A stretch of 43,752 nt of DNA, taken from positions 1 through 43,752 of the forward strand of contig NZ_RCHJ01000033.1 of the NCBI RefSeq assembly GCF_004011805.1, read 5' to 3'. The stretch comes from Piscinibacter defluvii. Lineage in GTDB: Bacteria > Pseudomonadota > Gammaproteobacteria > Burkholderiales > Burkholderiaceae_C. Of this stretch, positions 34,094 through 42,493 are shown piece after piece (the stretch's first letter is position 1; the number at the start of each line of letters is the position of its first letter). Both the position numbers and the translations under genes were made by a program. The notes beneath the pieces were generated by a model, which made no database searches, was not told where the DNA came from, and worked only from the letters and a program-made list of their open reading frames with translations.

Positions 34094-36618
34094 GACTCCT
34101 CGACCGCCAGTTGCCCGAGCGCCAGGCGTGCCGAGGGCAGCGCCGCGGTGGGCAGCGAAAACAAGCGAATACCGCTGCGGTACAGATCTTCGATCAAGCC
34201 GAGCGCCGCGCCGTCACCGCATTCAACGCCGATGCGCACCTCCGGCCGGCGCGCTGCCGCCGCCGCGACTCCCGCGAACAACTCGGCGAGCTTGCTGCCC
34301 AGGGTCGTCCGCGGGTTGTGCGTCAAGTACCCGTCGGCGACATAGGTTTCGAAGACGTCGTCGGCGAAGGACAGCGCGCTCGGATAGCCGTAGTACGTCC
34401 TGATGATCTCGCGCAGGTCGACCCAGACTGCGCTGGCGCCTTCGGCGATGCCGCCCGCCTCCGCAATGCCGGCGGGGCTCTGCAGCACCACGCCGACCTG
34501 ATTCAGTCCGAGGCCCGCTGCGGCGCGCCGGAAGGCCTGCAGTTCGGAGGTGGCCGTGATGCCGGGCACCAGCGGCGTGGTCTGCGCATGACCGGTCTCG
34601 CGCGCCGCATCCGCAATGCCGCGAAGCAGCGCCACGTACAGGCCCTTGAGACCCAGCGGCAGAAACAGCCGCGGCGCAAGCGATGCCCAACTGCCGATCA
34701 TGCGCTGCGCGCGAGGCGAACCCAGGTTGGGCAGCCGCAGGTCGATCGGCGTGCCGGCCGACTCGAGCATCAGCCGCTGGCAAGCTTGGTAGGCAAGACA
34801 GGCGAGCCGATCCTGCGTCGACTTCCGGTCGGGTTGCTGCCCGAGGTCGTTGATCGCATCGATAAAGTCGCCCAGCGTCTCGTCGCTGATCATCAGCTCC
34901 GTCAGCGCCACGACGCCGAAGCCGCGAGGCGACTGTCGCAGTGCGGTCTGCGCATCCGCGGCGCCGACACTGCCTGCCCAGAACGACGCTTGGGTGCGAT
35001 CGTCTGCCCAGACGAGCAAGCGGTCTATCTGTTCGGCCGCCTGCGAAGCCGGCTCCAGTGGAAGCAGGCCGCTGTACACCTTGCCCGTGGCGCCGTCAAC
35101 GGAAAGCGGAGCACCTTCCTCCAGGCGCTCATCGCCGACGGTGAAGCTGCGCGCCGCGAGGTCGACCTCCATGGCATCACAGCCGACCACACACGGAACG
35201 TCGAGCGCACGGGAAACCACCGCGGCGTGACTGAGCGCGCCGCCCTTGGCCGTGACGATGGCCCGCGAGGCCAACATCCCGCGGATGTCTTGCGGACTGG
35301 TTGTGGGGCGCACCAGGATTACTCGCTCGCCCGAGGCCGCCACTGTTGCCGCACGGTCCGCATCCAGCACGGCAATGCCGTAGGCGTGTCCGGGACTGGC
35401 CCCGATCCCTTCAAGCAGCGGACGGGTTCGTACCAGCACATCGGGTTCGAAAGCGGGTCGCAGCAGCTTCTTGAGCTGCTCGACGCTGACCCGCTTCAAC
35501 GCCGCGGCACGGCCCAGCATGCCTTCGTCGACCAGCTCGGTGGCAATCCGGACGGCCGCTGCCGCTGTCCGCTTGGCAGGGCGGACCTGCAGGAAATAGA
35601 GGCGGTCGCCTTCGACGGTGAACTCGATGTCCACCGCGTCGCCGTACATCTCCTCGAGGCGATGCCCGTGGTCGGCCAATTCGCGGTGATGGGCCTCGGA
35701 CAGCCCGCCGGGTGCCCCGAGCGGCGACGGCGTGGCAGAGCCGGACACCAGGTCCTCGCCCTGGCGGCCGGCGAGAAACTCGCCGTACAACTCGCGCGCA
35801 CCGGTGTTCGGGTTGCGGGTGAAGGCGACTCCGGAGCCCGAGCGGCTGTCCAGGTTGCCGAAGACCATCGCTTGCACGGTTACTGCGGTCCCCAGTTCGT
35901 CGGAGATCTTGTGGTGCGCGCGATAGGCGCGCGCGCGCCGGCTGTCCCAGGACTCGAACACGGCGGCGATTGCCCGACGCAGTTGCCAGGCCGGATCGGC
36001 GCTGACCTCGTTGACGCCTTGCGCAACGATCGCGCCGAGAACGGCGGTCTCCAGCCGGAGGAAGTTCTCCTCGGAGGGCTCACGGCGCGTCTGGTCCAAC
36101 AGCGATACAACCGCGTGCTCGATCACCTCGGCCTCCAGGTCCAGCACGATCTCGGCGAACATGCGCCAGAAGCGCACCCAGGTGTCGACGGCAAAGTCGG
36201 CGTTGCCGGTCTCCTGCGCCAGGCGCTGCGCGCCACGACAGGTGATGCCCAGGTTCAGTACCGTGTCCATCATGCCAGGCATGCTGACCTGCGACCCCGA
36301 CCGCACGGATACGAGCAGCGGCAACGCGCTCAGACCGCCGAACGAGCGGCTGGTGTGACCCTCGAGCACGCGCATCGCACGATCGACCTGGGGCATCAGG
36401 TTCTCTGGCAGATCGCCGGAATCGCGGAAGGCGCGGTAGGCGTCCGTGCCGATGACGAAAGCCGGCGGAACGGGAATACCAGCGGCGGCCATGCGTGCCA
36501 GTCCCGCGGCCTTGCCACCGAACTTCGCCGTGTCCATGCCGTCGATCTCCTGGATCAGGTGGACAAGGCTGGGAACGTCGACGGCTGGGGCCGACGTGGC
36601 GGAGCACTGCGCTTTCAT
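34090..36618 (-). CDS. PPDK/PEP-synthase-like phosphotransferase
   Basis: This 842-aa protein has the architecture of pyruvate phosphate dikinase: an N-terminal ATP-binding domain ([36 protein letters not shown], ending [21 protein letters not shown]), a swivel domain with the phosphohistidine His464 in [11 protein letters not shown], and a C-terminal TIM-barrel. The barrel is divergent: where PPDK and PEP synthase have an arginine that grips PEP (LCRTEHM), this protein reads VVALTELM, while a later Arg (IDLRLP) and a Cys (VECGDG) remain. ATP-driven phosphohistidine formation is expected; the acceptor is probably not pyruvate. A strong AGGAGAG RBS and an ATGA overlap with the 106-aa gene set the start. 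Confidence 0.88.
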   Translation of the reverse strand: MKAQCSATSAPAVDVPSLVHLIQEIDGMDTAKFGGKAAGLARMAAAGIPVPPAFVIGTDAYRAFRDSGDLPENLMPQVDRAMRVLEGHTSRSFGGLSALPLLVSVRSGSQVSMPGMMDTVLNLGITCRGAQRLAQETGNADFAVDTWVRFWRMFAEIVLDLEAEVIEHAVVSLLDQTRREPSEENFLRLETAVLGAIVAQGVNEVSADPAWQLRRAIAAVFESWDSRRARAYRAHHKISDELGTAVTVQAMVFGNLDSRSGSGVAFTRNPNTGARELYGEFLAGRQGEDLVSGSATPSPLGAPGGLSEAHHRELADHGHRLEEMYGDAVDIEFTVEGDRLYFLQVRPAKRTAAAAVRIATELVDEGMLGRAAALKRVSVEQLKKLLRPAFEPDVLVRTRPLLEGIGASPGHAYGIAVLDADRAATVAASGERVILVRPTTSPQDIRGMLASRAIVTAKGGALSHAAVVSRALDVPCVVGCDAMEVDLAARSFTVGDERLEEGAPLSVDGATGKVYSGLLPLEPASQAAEQIDRLLVWADDRTQASFWAGSVGAADAQTALRQSPRGFGVVALTELMISDETLGDFIDAINDLGQQPDRKSTQDRLACLAYQACQRLMLESAGTPIDLRLPNLGSPRAQRMIGSWASLAPRLFLPLGLKGLYVALLRGIADAARETGHAQTTPLVPGITATSELQAFRRAAAGLGLNQVGVVLQSPAGIAEAGGIAEGASAVWVDLREIIRTYYGYPSALSFADDVFETYVADGYLTHNPRTTLGSKLAELFAGVAAAAARRPEVRIGVECGDGAALGLIEDLYRSGIRLFSLPTAALPSARLALGQLAVEES

Positions 36619-36935
36619 ATTGTGCTCTCCTGGCGCGGGCACATTCCAGAGCCACTCTCGGTGGCACGCATCACGGCCACGTCGTAGATGTCCCAGGCAA
36701 GGTGGCATTGGAGGTCGTTCGGCTCGGGGATCGTGAACGGGTCGCACAGCACATTCGCCCTGCTGACCTTCATGAGGGTCTCGCCCTGCGTGCGCGCCTT
36801 CATCATGCGGTGGCCGAGGACTCCATCCCGGACGTGCGGCACGTCCCCGAAGATGCCGATGTAGGTCTGGTCCTGCAAGCGAAGCCCGTCGTCGGCGGGC
36901 TGGTTGCGGTTGTGTTTCTGTTTCTGATAGTCCAT
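36615..36935 (-). CDS. 106-aa protein coupled to the PPDK-like gene
   Basis: This 106-aa protein was not recognised. The reality of the gene rests on a good RBS (CGGAGACA) before the ATG and an ATGA overlap into the PPDK-like gene. The sequence starts polar (QKQKHNRNQ) and then has the blocks YIGIFGDVPHVRDGVLGHRMMKA and CDPFTIPEPNDLQCHLAWDIYDV. Two Cys and several His could bind metal. There is no signal peptide. It may be a small subunit of the phosphotransferase, in the way the 153-aa protein may be in locus A, though I see no similarity between the two. Confidence 0.6.
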   Translation of the reverse strand: MDYQKQKHNRNQPADDGLRLQDQTYIGIFGDVPHVRDGVLGHRMMKARTQGETLMKVSRANVLCDPFTIPEPNDLQCHLAWDIYDVAVMRATESGSGMCPRQESTI

Positions 36936-37095
36936 GTGTTGTCTCCGATCGTTGTTGTTAGTCCACCAGCACCACCTGCCCCAGCTCGGCTGCCCTCGCC
37001 AGCTGAACTGCCCGCGCTTGTCGTCAGCGCCGTCTTTCTCATCATTCGAAGCGCGAATCGCTGTCCTTCAGGTACGCCATAATCGCGCAGGAGAT

Positions 37096-37302
37096 CTAGA
37101 ACTCGCGCGAGCGGATGCCGAGGTGCGACTCTGGGGCGCCCGACAACGTGATTGCACCCCTACACCCATCCTCAGCGCCGGAGCGAAGAAGATCGTCCGG
37201 ATTCTTCGAGATCTCGAAGCTGTTGAAGCCTTCCGAAATGACTTCACGGTATCTCCCTGGTCTTGGGGCAGGGAGGGTGTTCGCTCGAGGAGCCCTCGAC
37301 AT
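37096..37302 (-). pseudogene. Swivel (PEP-utiliser mobile) domain remnant
   Basis: The frame contains GAITLSGAPESHLGIRSREF, then a stop. This matches the phosphohistidine block of the intact locus A protein (GIITYAGTPESHLGIVGRNF). The N-terminal half is shortened and only loosely similar, and the C-terminal half is lost after the stop. It lies between the HAD gene and the 106-aa gene. The remainder, 36936-37095, shows no gene. Confidence 0.8.
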
Positions 37303-37325
37303 CTAGGCGATCTGTTGTGTGCCGC

Positions 37326-38300
37326 TCAGTGGTCTCCTTCCTTTAGGATTCGTCGCAGCGAAGACATCAGCTCGGTGGGTGTGGCCGAGCCGGACACGGC
37401 CGATGCCGTGCCGGCGCCGTATGCCGCAGGGGCCGTCGCGGCGGCGATCTGCACGCGGGTGTGAAGCTGGCGTTCGCGGCGACGGCGCGCCACCTCTCCC
37501 AAAGGGTCGCCCGTGATTGGCGTGGCCGCAGCGCGGATGGCCGGCGCCGGTGCTGGAGGCAATCCGCAGCTGTCGGCCGACCCGCTCGAGCAGCCGCAAC
37601 TCGCCGCAGGCGCATCGGCGTCGCGCAGCCAGGCGACCAGTTCCTGCGGCCACAGCGCCACCCGCTCGGCGCCTGCATCGAGCAACTGGCGTTCGCTGTG
37701 CATGCCCCAGGTTACGCCGATCGCGCGGATGCCGGCTTCGCGGGCCTCCCGGACGTCTCCGACGGTGTCGGTGACCAACACGACATCCTGCGCCTGCAGC
37801 GACGCCTGGCTGCCTTCGCCATCGTTATAGGCTGGCGAGCAGGTGCGTTGCACCGCGTAGCGATGGTCGCCGAGGAAACGGCGGATCGAAACCGACTTGC
37901 GCGGCTCCACGTCACCTGAGAAGACGTGCGAGAAGCAGTTGGCCAGATCGGCACCGACCAGAATGCGACGGATCGCCTCGATGCCGTTCGTCGAGATGAC
38001 GGCCAGCGTGCTGTGAGGCGCCAGCGCGCGCACCACGTCGACCATGCCCGGGATCAGTGCCGGGTGGTAGCGCGTGCGCAGCAGTTCCATGAAGTGTGCC
38101 TTGACAGCCGCGGCGCGCTGCGGATCGGGGCAGAGCTTGGCCAGGGACTCGAAGAAGTTGCCTTCGAAGGCCCGGAAGAAGGCCTCGCGCGAGTCGATCC
38201 CGAGTGCGAACGCGAGATTCGTCTCAGAGAACAACTGCCATGACGCGGCTCGCGTGTCGACGAGCGTGCCATCGAGGTCGAACAGGATCGCGCGGGTCAC
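37326..38300 (-). CDS. HAD-family phosphatase with encapsulation-like C-terminal tail
   Basis: This 324-aa protein has a complete HAD phosphatase core in residues 1-225: motif I DLDGTLVDT, motif II in AVISTNG, motif III lysine in EPRKS, motif IV in VTDTVGDVREA; it resembles phosphoglycolate-phosphatase-type enzymes. It then extends about 95 residues: a Cys-rich piece (CGCSSGSADSCG), an Ala/Pro linker and a final helix TPTELMSSLRRILKEGDH. That helix is very like the PduP encapsulation peptide, so it is probably microcompartment cargo. It starts with GTG after AAAGGAG. The likely substrate is the phosphorylated product or a side product of the PPDK-like enzyme. Confidence 0.85.
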   Translation of the reverse strand: MTRAILFDLDGTLVDTRAASWQLFSETNLAFALGIDSREAFFRAFEGNFFESLAKLCPDPQRAAAVKAHFMELLRTRYHPALIPGMVDVVRALAPHSTLAVISTNGIEAIRRILVGADLANCFSHVFSGDVEPRKSVSIRRFLGDHRYAVQRTCSPAYNDGEGSQASLQAQDVVLVTDTVGDVREAREAGIRAIGVTWGMHSERQLLDAGAERVALWPQELVAWLRDADAPAASCGCSSGSADSCGLPPAPAPAIRAAATPITGDPLGEVARRRRERQLHTRVQIAAATAPAAYGAGTASAVSGSATPTELMSSLRRILKEGDH

Positions 38301-38605
38301 GGCGTACCTCGGCTCCTTTCGGTTCGTGGGACGCGCCCGCGAATCGCCACGCTTCTGTGATCCGCGCTCCGCGATGCCGGTCCCGACGCCGCGCTCGCTG
38401 CTGGACAGTCCGCTTCCCAGGGCGCGACGGCGCGGCCCGAATTCATGCAGATCGTGGAGCTGACGACGCCGGGGTTCGGCCGGAAGAGCGCATACACGCC
38501 CACGTTCAGCTTCTGCTCGGCGCTGACGAAGCCGAATGAGTTCGTCTCAGCCGAAGTCGGGTCCGAGTCGGTGACGTGGAATTCCGCGTCCTGATCCTTG
38601 ATCAC
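38297..38605 (-). pseudogene. Truncated CrtC/AttH-like gene
   Basis: The first 66 codons (GTG start, MIKDQDAEFH, NSFGFVSAEQKLNVGVYALF, CMNSGRAVAPWEAD) match the N-terminus of the intact protein at 16681-17685 (MIRDDDADFH, NYFGFYNAEEHLNVGVYALF, CMNSRRTVTHWEAD). The frame then runs into unrelated residues and stops, overlapping the HAD start as GTGA. The remaining 270 residues are absent. The RBS GGAGACA is still present, so a short peptide could still be made and coupled to HAD translation. Confidence 0.87.
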
Positions 38606-38690
38606 GTCTTGTCTCCGTTTGGTCCCTGCGCACGCGGGCTCGTGCTTGCGAACTCTGTGGCAACTCTAGGGGCGGCGAACGGCGGCCACC

Positions 38691-38716
38691 ATGGCCGGCA
38701 TGGATAACGGATTCCG
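38691..38716. promoter_or_regulatory. Block shared by the two divergent intergenic regions (locus B copy)
   Basis: ATGGCCGGCATGGATAACG then GATTCCG resembles 17756-17777 in locus A. Here it lies in the 200-bp gap between the truncated CrtC/AttH-like gene (minus) and the BMC-P gene (plus). It could be a regulator site for both directions. No promoter boxes were assigned with confidence. Confidence 0.4.
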
Positions 38717-38805
38717 CCTTTGATTTTCCACGGTGGCTAATGACGCCGCACTGCGCGACAGCTACCGTTCAGTCCATTCCTAGAACAGATACGGAGACAG
38801 GTACG

Positions 38806-39117
38806 ATGCAGCTGGCTCGCGTGCGCGGCAACGTTGTCGCATCGATCAAGGCCGCCGGTCTGGCATCGCACAAGCTTCTCTTGCTCGAGCCCGTGCGGGC
38901 CTCGGCACCGCAGGGCGCCGCCGATGGCGTCGAAACGTCTTCCACCTACGTCGCGATTGACCTGGCCGGCGCCGGCGTTGGAGAGATCGTGCTCGTGACG
39001 CTGGGCAGCGCCGCGCGCGTCGATTCGGACGGGCACAACGCTCCCACCGACGCCGCCGTCATCGCGATTGTCGACTCAGTTCAGTTCGACGGCGAAACCA
39101 CTTTCCAGAAGCGCTAG
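38806..39117 (+). CDS. BMC-P (EutN/CcmL-type) pentameric shell vertex protein
   Basis: This 103-aa protein caps the vertices of a microcompartment. It has the family pattern QLARVRGNVVASIKAAGLASHKLLLLEPV, then VAIDLAGAGVGEIVLVTLGSAAR and a C-terminal DAAVIAIVDSV. The start MQLARV is preceded by GGAGACA at the right distance. It is the first gene of the plus-strand shell operon. A broken copy in locus A starts at 17872. Confidence 0.96.
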   Translation: MQLARVRGNVVASIKAAGLASHKLLLLEPVRASAPQGAADGVETSSTYVAIDLAGAGVGEIVLVTLGSAARVDSDGHNAPTDAAVIAIVDSVQFDGETTFQKR

Positions 39118-39156
39118 GCCGCTGGCGCATTTTCAACCCCTGAAGGAGATGCTGAA

Positions 39157-39474
39157 ATGGCAACGAACCCCACCACGACCGGCGTGGTCAACGAGGGCCC
39201 GCGCGGCGCGCTCGGGCTGATCGAGACCAAGGGCCTGGTCGGCGCGATCGAGGCCGCCGACGCGATGGTCAAGGCGGCCAACGTGCGGCTGGTCGGGCGC
39301 GAGCAGATCGGTGGCGGCCTTGTCACCGTGATGGTGCGCGGCGACGTCGGCGCGGTGAAGGCCGCGACCGATGCCGGCGCGGCCGCTGCCGGGAAGATTG
39401 GCGAGATCGTCTCGGTGCACGTGATCCCGCGCCCGCACGAAGACGTTGAAGGCATCCTGCCCAAGCCGCGCTGA
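39157..39474 (+). CDS. BMC-H hexameric microcompartment shell protein (plus strand)
   Basis: This 105-aa shell protein has the full BMC-H fold: [52 protein letters not shown] and [17 protein letters not shown] clean AAGGAG precedes the ATG. It lies 39 bp after BMC-P. With the minus-strand BMC-H, the BMC-P and the BMC-T, it provides all the types needed for a closed shell. Confidence 0.97.
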   Translation: MATNPTTTGVVNEGPRGALGLIETKGLVGAIEAADAMVKAANVRLVGREQIGGGLVTVMVRGDVGAVKAATDAGAAAAGKIGEIVSVHVIPRPHEDVEGILPKPR

Positions 39475-39486
39475 TGCGCTTGCGCA

Positions 39487-39645
39487 ATGGCGACAAGCGT
39501 TCGCGAAAGGGCGCGCGACTGCCTGCGCACCCTGTGGGCGATACGGCACTGCCACGACCACAAGTTCAAGGCGATCGTCCGCGGCCTGATCCGCGAAGAC
39601 GTCGCCCGGCTTCGCGGGTTGCAGCAGCCGACGAGCAGCAGGTGA
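39487..39645 (+). CDS. Small 52-aa basic protein in the shell operon
   Basis: An ATG at 39487 opens 52 codons ending at TGA 39645, filling the space between BMC-H and the aldehyde dehydrogenase with no room left over. The product is basic and probably helical, with a His/Cys-containing middle (IRHCHDHKFK) and a C-terminal LIREDVARLRGLQQ. I do not recognise it. It may be a structural or cargo-recruiting peptide. The neat fit and good codon use are the only support. Confidence 0.5.
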   Translation: MATSVRERARDCLRTLWAIRHCHDHKFKAIVRGLIREDVARLRGLQQPTSSR

Positions 39646-39649
39646 CGAT

Positions 39650-41047
39650 GTGACCGACTTCAACTTCCTAGATCCAGAACTCGTGGCGATCGGCGAGGCG
39701 CGCACCAAGGCGCAGCTCGCCCGCCAAGCCTTCGAGGCCTTCCAGGGTGTCACCCAGGAGCAGGCCGACCGAATCGTCGATGCCATGGGCCATGCTGCCG
39801 AGGTGGCCGCGGCGGAACTGGCGCGCCTGGCGGTCGATGAGACCGGCTACGGGGTGTACGAGCACAAGATCCTCAAGAACCTCTTTAACGCCAAGTTCTG
39901 CGCGCATGCGATGAAGAAAATGCGCACTTTGGGCGTGCTGTGGACCGACGAGGTGGCACGCGTGACGGCGATCGGCGCGCCGATGGGCGTGATCGCCGCG
40001 ATCATCCCGGTGACCAATCCCACCTCGACGACGATCTTCAAGTGCCTGGCGGCGGTCAAGGCGGGCAACGCGATCGTCTGCGCGCCGCATCCGCGGGCGG
40101 CGAAGTGCTGCGTGCGGACCGTGGAGATCATGGCCGAGGCGGCCGAGCGCGCCGGCGCGCCGATCGGCCTGCTGCAGTGCCTGTCGGGCGGCCAGCTGCC
40201 CGCCACGCGCGAGTTAATGGCGCACCGCGACACCGCGCTCGTTATGGCGACCGGCGGGGCTGCGATGGTCCGGGCCGCCTACTCCTCGGGCAAGCCGACG
40301 CTGGCCGTCGGCGCCGGCAACGTCCCGGTCTACATCCATCGTTCGGTGGCGGACGTGTCGGAAGCGGCGCTGATGGTCATCACGTCGAAGTCGTTCGACA
40401 ACGGCACCGCCTGCGTTGCGGAGCAGTCGGTGGTGCTCGATGAGCCGATCGCCGACGCCGCCATCCAGGCCTTCGAGCAGCACGGCACCGTGTTCCTCGA
40501 CGCCGAGCAGCAGCGCCGGCTTACCGAGTTGTTGTTTATTGGACGCGGGGCGCTCAATCCGGAGGCCGTCGGTCAGACCGCGATCACGCTTGCCCGGCGC
40601 ATCGGCATGAACGTGCCACCCGGGACGAAGGTGCTCGGCGCCGCGCTGGACGACGTGGGCCCCCAGACACCGCTGTCGGCCGAGATCCTCGGACCCGTGC
40701 TGTCGTTCTATCGGACACGCGATCTTGGCGCAGCGCATCAGCGCTGCCGCGAGGTGTTGGCCTTTGGCGGCGAGGGTCACACGCTCGGTCTGCACGGCCA
40801 GGACGCCGAGATGGTCGCACGCATGTCGGAACTGCCGGCCTCGCGCGTCGTCGTCAACACGCCGAGCCTGCTCGGCGGAATGGGGTTCAGCGCCGGGACC
40901 GACCCGTCGTTCATGCTGGGCACGGGCACCTGGAGCGGCTCGATCGTGTCGGACAACGTGACACCGATGCACCTCATCAACATCAAGCGCGTCGCCCACC
41001 AGAACCGCCCCTGGCGCGACATCTACTTGCCGACGATGGGGCTGTAG
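39650..41047 (+). CDS. Acylating aldehyde dehydrogenase (microcompartment type)
   Basis: This 465-aa enzyme resembles PduP/EutE, which oxidise an aldehyde to acyl-CoA with NAD+. The catalytic Cys255 is in NGTACVAEQSVV, the expected form for the CoA-dependent group; IIPVTNPTSTTIFK and the AVGAGNVPVYI segment are also typical. The start is a GTG at 39650, since the ATG two bases earlier is followed at once by a stop. No N-terminal encapsulation helix of the PduP kind is evident, so targeting may use another surface. It is the only clear carbon-processing signature enzyme in the shell operon and implies that an aldehyde is the trapped intermediate. Confidence 0.94.
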   Translation: MTDFNFLDPELVAIGEARTKAQLARQAFEAFQGVTQEQADRIVDAMGHAAEVAAAELARLAVDETGYGVYEHKILKNLFNAKFCAHAMKKMRTLGVLWTDEVARVTAIGAPMGVIAAIIPVTNPTSTTIFKCLAAVKAGNAIVCAPHPRAAKCCVRTVEIMAEAAERAGAPIGLLQCLSGGQLPATRELMAHRDTALVMATGGAAMVRAAYSSGKPTLAVGAGNVPVYIHRSVADVSEAALMVITSKSFDNGTACVAEQSVVLDEPIADAAIQAFEQHGTVFLDAEQQRRLTELLFIGRGALNPEAVGQTAITLARRIGMNVPPGTKVLGAALDDVGPQTPLSAEILGPVLSFYRTRDLGAAHQRCREVLAFGGEGHTLGLHGQDAEMVARMSELPASRVVVNTPSLLGGMGFSAGTDPSFMLGTGTWSGSIVSDNVTPMHLINIKRVAHQNRPWRDIYLPTMGL

Positions 41048-41872
41048 ATGCTCAGTCGAACCCGGGCCGACACTGGATTGGCGCATGCGCAGCGCTTCCT
41101 GGACAGCGCTGCCGTGCGGCTGCGCGAGCCATCGAAGCCGAAGGGGCCGCTGCGTTTTGGGGTCGACCTCGGCACGGCGACTATCGTGATCGCTGCCGTG
41201 GACGCGCAGGGCGAGCCCGTCTACTGGGATTTCGTCCGCGCCCAGGTCGTCCGCGACGGAGTCGTGGTCGACTTTCATGGCGCAGTACAGGCGGTACGGC
41301 AGTTGAAGGCCAGCAGTGAATCGGCACTCGGCACGCAGATCGAAGCAGCGGCGACCGCGCATCCGCCGACGGTGCCGGTGAGCGACTGCCGTGCCTGTGC
41401 CTTCGTGCTTCAGCAGGCGGGGATCGATTGCCGCATCCTCGTCGACGAAGTCACTGCGGCGAACGCCATTCTGCAAGTCAAAGACGGTGCGGTGGTGGAC
41501 GTCGGTGGCGGCTCGACCGGTGTCGGCGTCTTCCGTGGCGGCGAACTCGCCACCCTGAGCGACTTCGCCGGTGGTGGCCATCACCTCGATCTGATCCTCG
41601 CCGGCGCACTGAAGCTTCCTGTCGAGGTCGCCGAGGTGCACAAGCGCGAGCACGGTGCAGAAGTCATGCAACTGCTGCGTCCGGGCATCGAGCGCGTCGC
41701 CGAGTCCGTCCGGCGCCAATGCGCCGGACAGGACCCCGGTACCGTCTACCTGGCAGGCGGCGCCCTGCAGATCCCCGGCGCCGATGCCGTTATCGCGCGA
41801 TATCTAGGCTGGAAGGTCCAGGGCTATGAACACGCCGAGCTGATCACTCCCTTTGGAATTGCACTGAGCTGA
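41048..41872 (+). CDS. EutJ-like Hsp70-fold protein
   Basis: This 274-aa protein has the actin/Hsp70 ATPase fold of EutJ: FGVDLGTATIVIAAVD (phosphate 1), VVDVGGGSTGVGVF (phosphate 2) and YLAGGALQIPG (adenosine). It is shorter than DnaK because the substrate domain is missing. EutJ proteins are thought to be chaperones for microcompartment enzymes or their reactivation. It starts directly after the aldehyde dehydrogenase stop and leads into the BMC-T gene. Confidence 0.9.
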   Translation: MLSRTRADTGLAHAQRFLDSAAVRLREPSKPKGPLRFGVDLGTATIVIAAVDAQGEPVYWDFVRAQVVRDGVVVDFHGAVQAVRQLKASSESALGTQIEAAATAHPPTVPVSDCRACAFVLQQAGIDCRILVDEVTAANAILQVKDGAVVDVGGGSTGVGVFRGGELATLSDFAGGGHHLDLILAGALKLPVEVAEVHKREHGAEVMQLLRPGIERVAESVRRQCAGQDPGTVYLAGGALQIPGADAVIARYLGWKVQGYEHAELITPFGIALS

Positions 41873-41875
41873 GCC

Positions 41876-42493
41876 ATGGACAACTTTCAACTGCGCACCT
41901 ACGCCTTCGTCGACCGCATGCAGCCGCAGGCGGCGGCGCATGTCGCCGCCACCTGTCAGGGCGACGTCCCCGTGGCCGGCATGTCCGAGCTCTACATCGA
42001 GGTGGCGCCTGGGAACGAGATATTCCGGTGTGCCGACATTGCTCTGAAGGCGGCTGACGTAAGGCCGGCGCTGCAGGTCGTCGAGCGGGAATTCGGTCTG
42101 CTGGAGATCCACTCTCGAACGCAGGCCGAAGTGCTGGCCGCCGGTCAAGCGGTGCTTGAGCACCTGAAGCTCACCGAGGCGGACCGAGTCAAACCGAAGG
42201 TCGCGTCGTCGATGTTCGTGACGAACGTCAATCCGTATCAGGCGCAACTCATCAACAAGTGGCGAAAGGGCAACCTGCTCATTCCCGGACAAAGCCTGTA
42301 CGTGCTCGAGGTGTCGCCGGCCGCCTATGTCTCGTTGGCTGCCAACGAAGCCGAAAAGGCGGCCGACATCACGATTGTCGAAGTGCGTGCGCTCGGCCGG
42401 TTCGGGCGATTGTTCATTTCCGGCACCGAAAGCGACGTGCAGGCAGCCGCTGCCGCGGCCATCTCGTGCATCGAGCAACTGGAGGGTAAGTGA
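41876..42493 (+). CDS. BMC-T tandem-domain shell protein
   Basis: This 205-aa protein holds two BMC domains in tandem (about 1-100 and 101-205) and should form trimers that mimic hexamers, often with a larger gated pore. Visible blocks are MSELYIEVAPGNEIFRCADIALKAADV in the first and MFVTNVNPYQAQLINKWRKGNLLIPGQ, AAYVSLAANEAEKAADI and ISGTESDVQAA in the second. It is 3 bp after the EutJ-like gene and its stop shares bases with the next start (TGATG). Confidence 0.95.
   Translation: MDNFQLRTYAFVDRMQPQAAAHVAATCQGDVPVAGMSELYIEVAPGNEIFRCADIALKAADVRPALQVVEREFGLLEIHSRTQAEVLAAGQAVLEHLKLTEADRVKPKVASSMFVTNVNPYQAQLINKWRKGNLLIPGQSLYVLEVSPAAYVSLAANEAEKAADITIVEVRALGRFGRLFISGTESDVQAAAAAAISCIEQLEGK

Noticed and set aside
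34111-36687. Plus-strand open frame of 858 codons opposite the PPDK-like gene
   Set aside because: It mirrors the coding frame of a convincing enzyme and has no recognisable domain.
14435-36935. The 153-aa (locus A) and 106-aa (locus B) proteins as counterparts
   Set aside because: They share a position near phosphotransfer genes, but I see no common motif, so no homology is claimed.
39650-41047. Non-acylating aldehyde dehydrogenase
   Set aside because: The NGTACVAEQ active-site context and the shell operon setting fit the CoA-acylating group.
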